Shown here one piece after another: positions 62,913-64,000 of a stretch of 64,000 nucleotides of DNA. The notes beneath the pieces are model-generated. The model did no database searches. It was not told where the DNA came from and saw nothing but the letters and a program-made list of their open reading frames with translations. The first letter of the stretch is position 1; each line of letters opens with the position of its first letter. The stretch comes from Thiogranum sp963752745. GTDB taxonomy: Bacteria; Pseudomonadota; Gammaproteobacteria; DSM-19610. The stretch is taken from positions 1-64,000 of the forward strand of contig CAVWAK010000008.1 of NCBI GenBank assembly GCA_963752745.1, written 5' to 3'. Made by a program: the position numbers and the translations under genes.

Positions 62913-63200
62913 TCAGCTTTGTGCAGCTCCAGGTAAGAGCGGTGCCCCGACATCCATACCTTCCGGTAGCACCAGCTTCACATCTTCGAGCTCTTCCTCA
63001 GGCTTTTCATCAAGAATCGCGGGAGTTACAAAGTCTTCCTCGATTTCGCGCAGCGCCACCACTGTCGGCTTGTCGTTTTCCCATTCCACGAATGGTTCAG
63101 CACCCTTGGACAGCTGCCGGGCGCGCTTGGAGGCAACCAGAACCAGCTGAAAACGGTTATCAACCTTGCCGAGACAATCTTCTACTGTGACACGTGCCAT
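62913..63200 (-). CDS. rpoZ: RNA polymerase omega subunit
   Basis: 95 residues. Omega wraps the beta' C terminus and helps ppGpp sensing. The N-terminal MARVTVEDCLGKVDNRFQLVLVASKRARQL is the conserved core, followed by KPTVVALREIEE. The C-terminal tail (about 60-95) is acidic and variable. It lies 45 bp after gmk and before spoT, the usual order. Confidence 0.96.
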   Translation of the reverse strand: MARVTVEDCLGKVDNRFQLVLVASKRARQLSKGAEPFVEWENDKPTVVALREIEEDFVTPAILDEKPEEELEDVKLVLPEGMDVGAPLLPGAAQS

Positions 63201-63245
63201 TGTTCATCCACTTAATATAGGTATGGGCGCGAAAGTGTACTCGAA

Positions 63246-63866
63246 TCACCTTTCCGATGCCAGCAAGCCCGCCAGCGCCGCGGCGTGCCTCTGCTGCTGA
63301 GCGTTATGGCGCAGACGCCGGGCCCGGAACAGTGCTTCGAGCTCAGCCAGCGCGATATTAAAATCATCATTAATAATAAGGTAGTGATACTCGTCGTGGT
63401 GGCTCATCTCGCTGACAGCGTCCGTCATACGCCGCGCGATGATTTCCTCGCTATCCTGTCCGCGGCCGGTTAACCGATCACGCAGTGCGCCGAGGCTGGG
63501 AGGCAGAATGAACACCTTGACCGCCTCCGGAAAAGCTTCATGCACTTGCCGGGCGCCCTGCCAGTCAATTTCCAGAATCACGTCTTCGCCAGCTTCCAGC
63601 TTGTCGAGTACAGCAGCGCGGCTGGTGCCGTAATAGTTATCAAACACCTTGGCGTGCTCGAGAAAATCTCCAGCCTCGACCAGCCCTTCAAAGCTGGCCT
63701 TATCAATAAAATGGTAGTCGACACCGTCAACCTCACCGGGACGAGAGGCTCGCGTGGTGTGCGAAACGGAAACGCTGATGCCGTCCAGACGCTCGATCAG
63801 AGCTTTCACCAGACTGGTTTTACCGGCGCCGGAGGGGGCTGAGATAATATATAGGGTTCCTGACAT
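63246..63866 (-). CDS. gmk: guanylate kinase
   Basis: 206 residues from ATG 63866. It phosphorylates GMP to GDP with ATP. The P-loop SAPSGAGKTS is near the N terminus, and SHTTRASRPGEVDGVDYHFI is the GMP-binding segment; the LID region GRGQDSEEIIARRM follows. A GTG three codons upstream is less likely as start because MSGTLYIISAPSG is the usual beginning. The C terminus has a short extra tail after about residue 195. It heads the gmk-rpoZ-spoT-ridA-recG series. Confidence 0.96.
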   Translation of the reverse strand: MSGTLYIISAPSGAGKTSLVKALIERLDGISVSVSHTTRASRPGEVDGVDYHFIDKASFEGLVEAGDFLEHAKVFDNYYGTSRAAVLDKLEAGEDVILEIDWQGARQVHEAFPEAVKVFILPPSLGALRDRLTGRGQDSEEIIARRMTDAVSEMSHHDEYHYLIINDDFNIALAELEALFRARRLRHNAQQQRHAAALAGLLASER

Positions 63867-63954
63867 TCTTTGCACTCTTTTGTTCGTTAGTTGGGGTTAC
63901 GTACCGAATATACCCTGGTGGTAACGGATGCTTTGATTGCGTTGGCGTGGGTAG

Positions 63955-64000
63955 TTCGATTGCCGCTTCGGGTGCGGCATGCACAGGCACGTCAATCGAA
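63955..64000. repeat. hairpin repeat, cut by the window edge
   Basis: TTCGATTG (63955-63962) and CAATCGAA (63993-64000) are inverted repeats around a core with CCGCTTCGGGTGCG and CAGGCAC. The arms probably extend past the window. The core is very like that of the hairpin at 26524-26598, and the sequence GCGTGGGTA before the left arm also resembles GCGTGGTAA in it. Upstream of gmk no other gene is seen to the window end. Confidence 0.6.

Overview
The window looks like a gammaproteobacterial chromosome. It carries several gene orders typical of that class: rimP-nusA-infB-rbfA-truB-rpsO-pnp on the plus strand, smc-zipA-ligA on the plus strand, and gmk-rpoZ-spoT-ridA-recG on the minus strand. ZipA, the short-form QueF, GluQ and DksA fit the same group. 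The genus cannot be named from sequence alone. A sulfide:quinone oxidoreductase-like flavoprotein, CysZ, a HypE end (hydrogenase maturation) and a cytochrome c/d1-type protein suggest versatile respiratory or sulfur metabolism.

Layout. 0-2 kb: 3' end of hypE and a CPA2 antiporter. 2-11 kb: the transcription/translation/RNA-decay block, preceded by a 145-bp palindromic element. 11-16.5 kb: an LMF1-type membrane protein, an SQR-like flavoprotein (frameshifted near its end), a secreted metallo-beta-lactamase-fold hydrolase and a secreted beta-propeller. 16.8-26.5 kb: YheT hydrolase, a double-receiver regulator overlapping acs, gluQ, dksA with a histone-H1-like tail, HAD phosphatase, aminotransferase, cysZ, FGGY kinase. 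26.5-35.6 kb: motAB-like stator genes, queF, smc, zipA, ligA.

35.7-46.8 kb is a signalling island. It holds three tandem hybrid histidine kinases with near-identical HisKA-HATPase-REC-REC modules but different sensors, a stand-alone receiver and a TorT-like periplasmic binding protein. The first kinase is broken by many small frameshifts. Further broken genes follow to 51 kb: a HAF-repeat secreted protein, a cytochrome c/d1 propeller, and a radical-SAM/ZIP chimeric junction. Frameshifts are so concentrated here that either gene decay or poor local sequence must be considered.

51-58 kb is accessory DNA: a ferritin-like protein, class I aldolase, a small peptide with a double-glycine-type leader behind a sigma-54-like promoter, dispersed hairpin repeats, a coiled-coil protein, an IS5-family element, and a chromosomal integron. 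The integron has an integrase gene with a perfect LexA box, an attI region with five imperfect palindromic repeats, one complete gene cassette with attC encoding an unknown lipoprotein, and a second cassette cut by the IS. The integrase gene overlaps the end of recG, which starts the conserved 58-64 kb block. No rRNA, tRNA or CRISPR array was seen.
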